Assembly: GCA_947068385.1 (NCBI GenBank)
Contig: CAMTBF010000241.1
Location: 1 to 6,128 of the forward strand
Origin: an uncultured Lachnospiraceae bacterium
GTDB taxonomy: Bacteria; Bacillota; Clostridia; Lachnospirales; Lachnospiraceae
Direction: 5' to 3'
Length of the DNA stretch: 6,128 nucleotides
The notes beneath the pieces are model-generated. The model worked only from the letters and a program-made list of their open reading frames with translations, made no database searches and was not told the origin of the DNA. Shown in pieces: positions 4,983-6,128 of the stretch (the stretch's first letter is position 1; each line of letters starts with the position of its first letter). The position numbers and the translations under genes were made by a program.

Positions 4983-5049
4983 TCCGGGGGGGCAATGGAT
5001 CAGAGGCTACGCCCCGTAAGGACTGTGCTGCCGCCCCAGGTGTCGGCTG

Positions 5050-5991
5050 TCAGAGGCCGCTGGCGCAGCCCGTCCCGGGAGCGCCGATGCCCAGCCGGGA
5101 GAGTGCCTGCCGCAGATTGTCCCCGTTTTCGTCCAGCACGGCCTGTGCCTCGGCGGCCTCCAGCCCGGAGAGGTACATCAGTATGGCCAGCTTCGTGCGC
5201 ATGTTGGCGGCGTCCAGGTATTTCCGGGCGTCCTCCTCCGACCCGCCGGTGACATCCCGGAAGATTCGCCTGGCCCGGTCCACCAGCTTGCCGTTGGTGG
5301 CGTTCAGGTCCACCATGCGGTTCCCGTACACCTTGCCCAGCTTGATCATGGTGGCGGTGGTGAGCATGTTCAGCACCAGCTTTTGGGCCGTGCCGGACTT
5401 CATCCGGGTGGAGCCCGTGAGGGCCTCCGGGCCTGTCAGGGGCGCGATGCAGACGTCCACTTCCCCTTGCAGGATGCTGTCCGGATTGGTGGTGATGCCG
5501 ATGGTCTTCGCGCCCACCGCGGCAGCCTGCCTGACCACGCCCAGCACATAGGGCGTCCTGCCGCTGGCGGCGATGCCGGTGACCACGTCGGCGGCCGTGA
5601 TGCCCAGCCTCCCGATTTCGTCCCTGCCCAGCTCCTCGCTGTCCTCGCTGTCCTCCACCGCATTGCGCAGGGCCGTGTCCCCGCCGGCGATATGCCCCTG
5701 TATCAGGTCGTGGCTGACCCCGAAGGTGGGGGTGCACTCGGAGGCGTCCAGGACGCCCAGCCTTCCGGAGGTGCCCGCGCCGAAGTAGAAGAGCCTTCCG
5801 CCGCCCCGGATGGCGTCCACGATCATGTCCACCGCTTGGGCGATGTGGGGGATTTCCTTCCCCACCGCCTCCGGGACGATTCTGTCCTCCGCATTGATCA
5901 TGTTCAGGATTCCCGCCGTGTCGCAACGGTCGATTTCTTTTGTCCTTTCATTGACCTGTTCGGTCAAAAGGCTCGCCAGATAGTTGTCCAT
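5050..5991 (-). CDS. murQ: N-acetylmuramic acid 6-phosphate etherase
   Basis: MurQ cleaves the D-lactyl ether of MurNAc-6-phosphate, giving GlcNAc-6-phosphate and D-lactate in cytoplasmic peptidoglycan sugar recovery. The protein (313 aa; E. coli MurQ is 298) has a SIS sugar-phosphate isomerase domain. Motifs include LTEQVNERTKEID (9-21), the phosphate-binding GAGTSGRLG (71-79) followed by DASECTPTFG with Glu85, and AVEDSEDS with Glu116. Glu85 and Glu116 are spaced 31 apart, as are the E. coli catalytic pair Glu83/Glu114. GIAASGRTPYV (139-149) is the second SIS phosphate-binding region, and TGSTRMKSGTAQK (192-204) is a family signature. The C-terminal helical part (about 255-300) matches the usual extension. 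The ATG at 5991 has GGGAGG only about 4 nt upstream. It is the first gene of an operon with the amino-sugar kinase; no PTS transporter gene is in the window, so the sugar presumably enters unphosphorylated. Confidence 0.95.
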   Translation of the reverse strand: MDNYLASLLTEQVNERTKEIDRCDTAGILNMINAEDRIVPEAVGKEIPHIAQAVDMIVDAIRGGGRLFYFGAGTSGRLGVLDASECTPTFGVSHDLIQGHIAGGDTALRNAVEDSEDSEELGRDEIGRLGITAADVVTGIAASGRTPYVLGVVRQAAAVGAKTIGITTNPDSILQGEVDVCIAPLTGPEALTGSTRMKSGTAQKLVLNMLTTATMIKLGKVYGNRMVDLNATNGKLVDRARRIFRDVTGGSEEDARKYLDAANMRTKLAILMYLSGLEAAEAQAVLDENGDNLRQALSRLGIGAPGTGCASGL

Positions 5992-5995
5992 ATTG

Positions 5996-6030
5996 CCTCC
6001 CGTCTGCCCCTTCTGCAGGGGCGGAACCGC
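5996..6030 (-). repeat. Short GC palindromes in the murQ leader
   Basis: GCGG-AA-CCGC (6021-6030) is a perfect palindrome, and GCCCC/GGGGC (6006-6010 and 6018-6022) is a 5-bp inverted repeat. Both fall between the predicted transcription start (about 6042) and the ribosome binding site, so they could be a repressor site or a small leader hairpin. They overlap, so only one can form at a time. Confidence 0.3.
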
Positions 6031-6048
6031 TGTGCTTTTGTTAGCTAC

Positions 6049-6077
6049 ATTTTAGGGGCATTATGGCCTGATGTCAA
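6049..6077 (-). promoter_or_regulatory. Sigma-A promoter of the murQ-kinase operon
   Basis: On the minus strand TTGACA (6077-6072) is followed after exactly 17 bp by TAAAAT (6054-6049). The -35 box is a perfect consensus and the -10 box matches 5 of 6. Transcription would start near 6042, leaving a leader of about 50 nt. Such a strong core promoter suggests control by a repressor rather than an activator. Confidence 0.8.
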
Positions 6078-6128
6078 CAGCCGATAATAAGAAAACTTGT
6101 CCAAATCGATGGAAAATCCCCGGAAATC

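Noticed and set aside
5000..5926. 308-codon minus-strand frame overlapping murQ
   Set aside because: Gly/Arg/His-rich off-frame shadow; murQ in the other frame has all family motifs. The antisense frames at 3902-4846 and 5383-6087 are rejected for the same reason.

Overview
The window looks like chromosomal DNA from a low-to-mid GC Firmicute, most likely a gut Clostridium-type organism (Lachnospiraceae-like). The clues are strong GGAGG-type ribosome binding sites, intrinsic terminators, a murQ plus BadF-type kinase pair of the kind described in Clostridium acetobutylicum, and a lysine- and glutamate-rich orphan protein whose style I associate with Lachnospiraceae. This taxonomic guess is inference. 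Seven full-length genes are supported, six on the minus strand and one on the plus strand. Base composition is patchy: roughly 1-480 and 1320-2160 are visibly AT-rich, while 560-1260 and everything from about 2200 onward, especially 3000-6000, is GC-rich.

Left part (1-1264, minus strand). At the far left is a small unknown protein (11-343). Between it and the next gene lie two very short reading frames with good ribosome binding sites (10 and 24 codons), which look like remnants of decayed genes or microproteins. At 557-1264 is a complete 5'-methylthioadenosine/S-adenosylhomocysteine nucleosidase, whose stop codon overlaps the start of the 24-codon frame.

Middle part (1415-2706, minus strand). 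A HEPN/MNT toxin-antitoxin module (mntA then hepT, overlapping by 17 bp, hepT probably starting at TTG) sits downstream of a membrane-anchored XRE/Cro-type repressor gene. The repressor ends in a hairpin terminator that abuts the -10 box of the presumed mntA promoter.

Centre (2707-3916). A 297-bp divergent spacer carries two perfect inverted repeats and a TATAAT box. It separates the repressor from the only plus-strand gene, a 276-residue orphan with a basic N-terminal core and an acidic coiled coil. A hairpin terminator at 3851-3909 serves this gene and possibly the convergent kinase gene.

Right part (3968-6128, minus strand). murQ (MurNAc-6-phosphate etherase) and a BadF/NagK/MurK-type amino-sugar kinase form a cell-wall sugar recovery operon behind a near-consensus promoter (TTGACA, 17 bp, TAAAAT). 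Together they would phosphorylate MurNAc and/or GlcNAc and convert MurNAc-6P to GlcNAc-6P plus D-lactate. I found no CRISPR array, tRNA, rRNA, transposase or clear insertion sequence. The nearest thing to an unusual system is the HEPN/MNT module; the orphan coiled-coil protein and the short frames beside the nucleosidase gene are the least explained parts.
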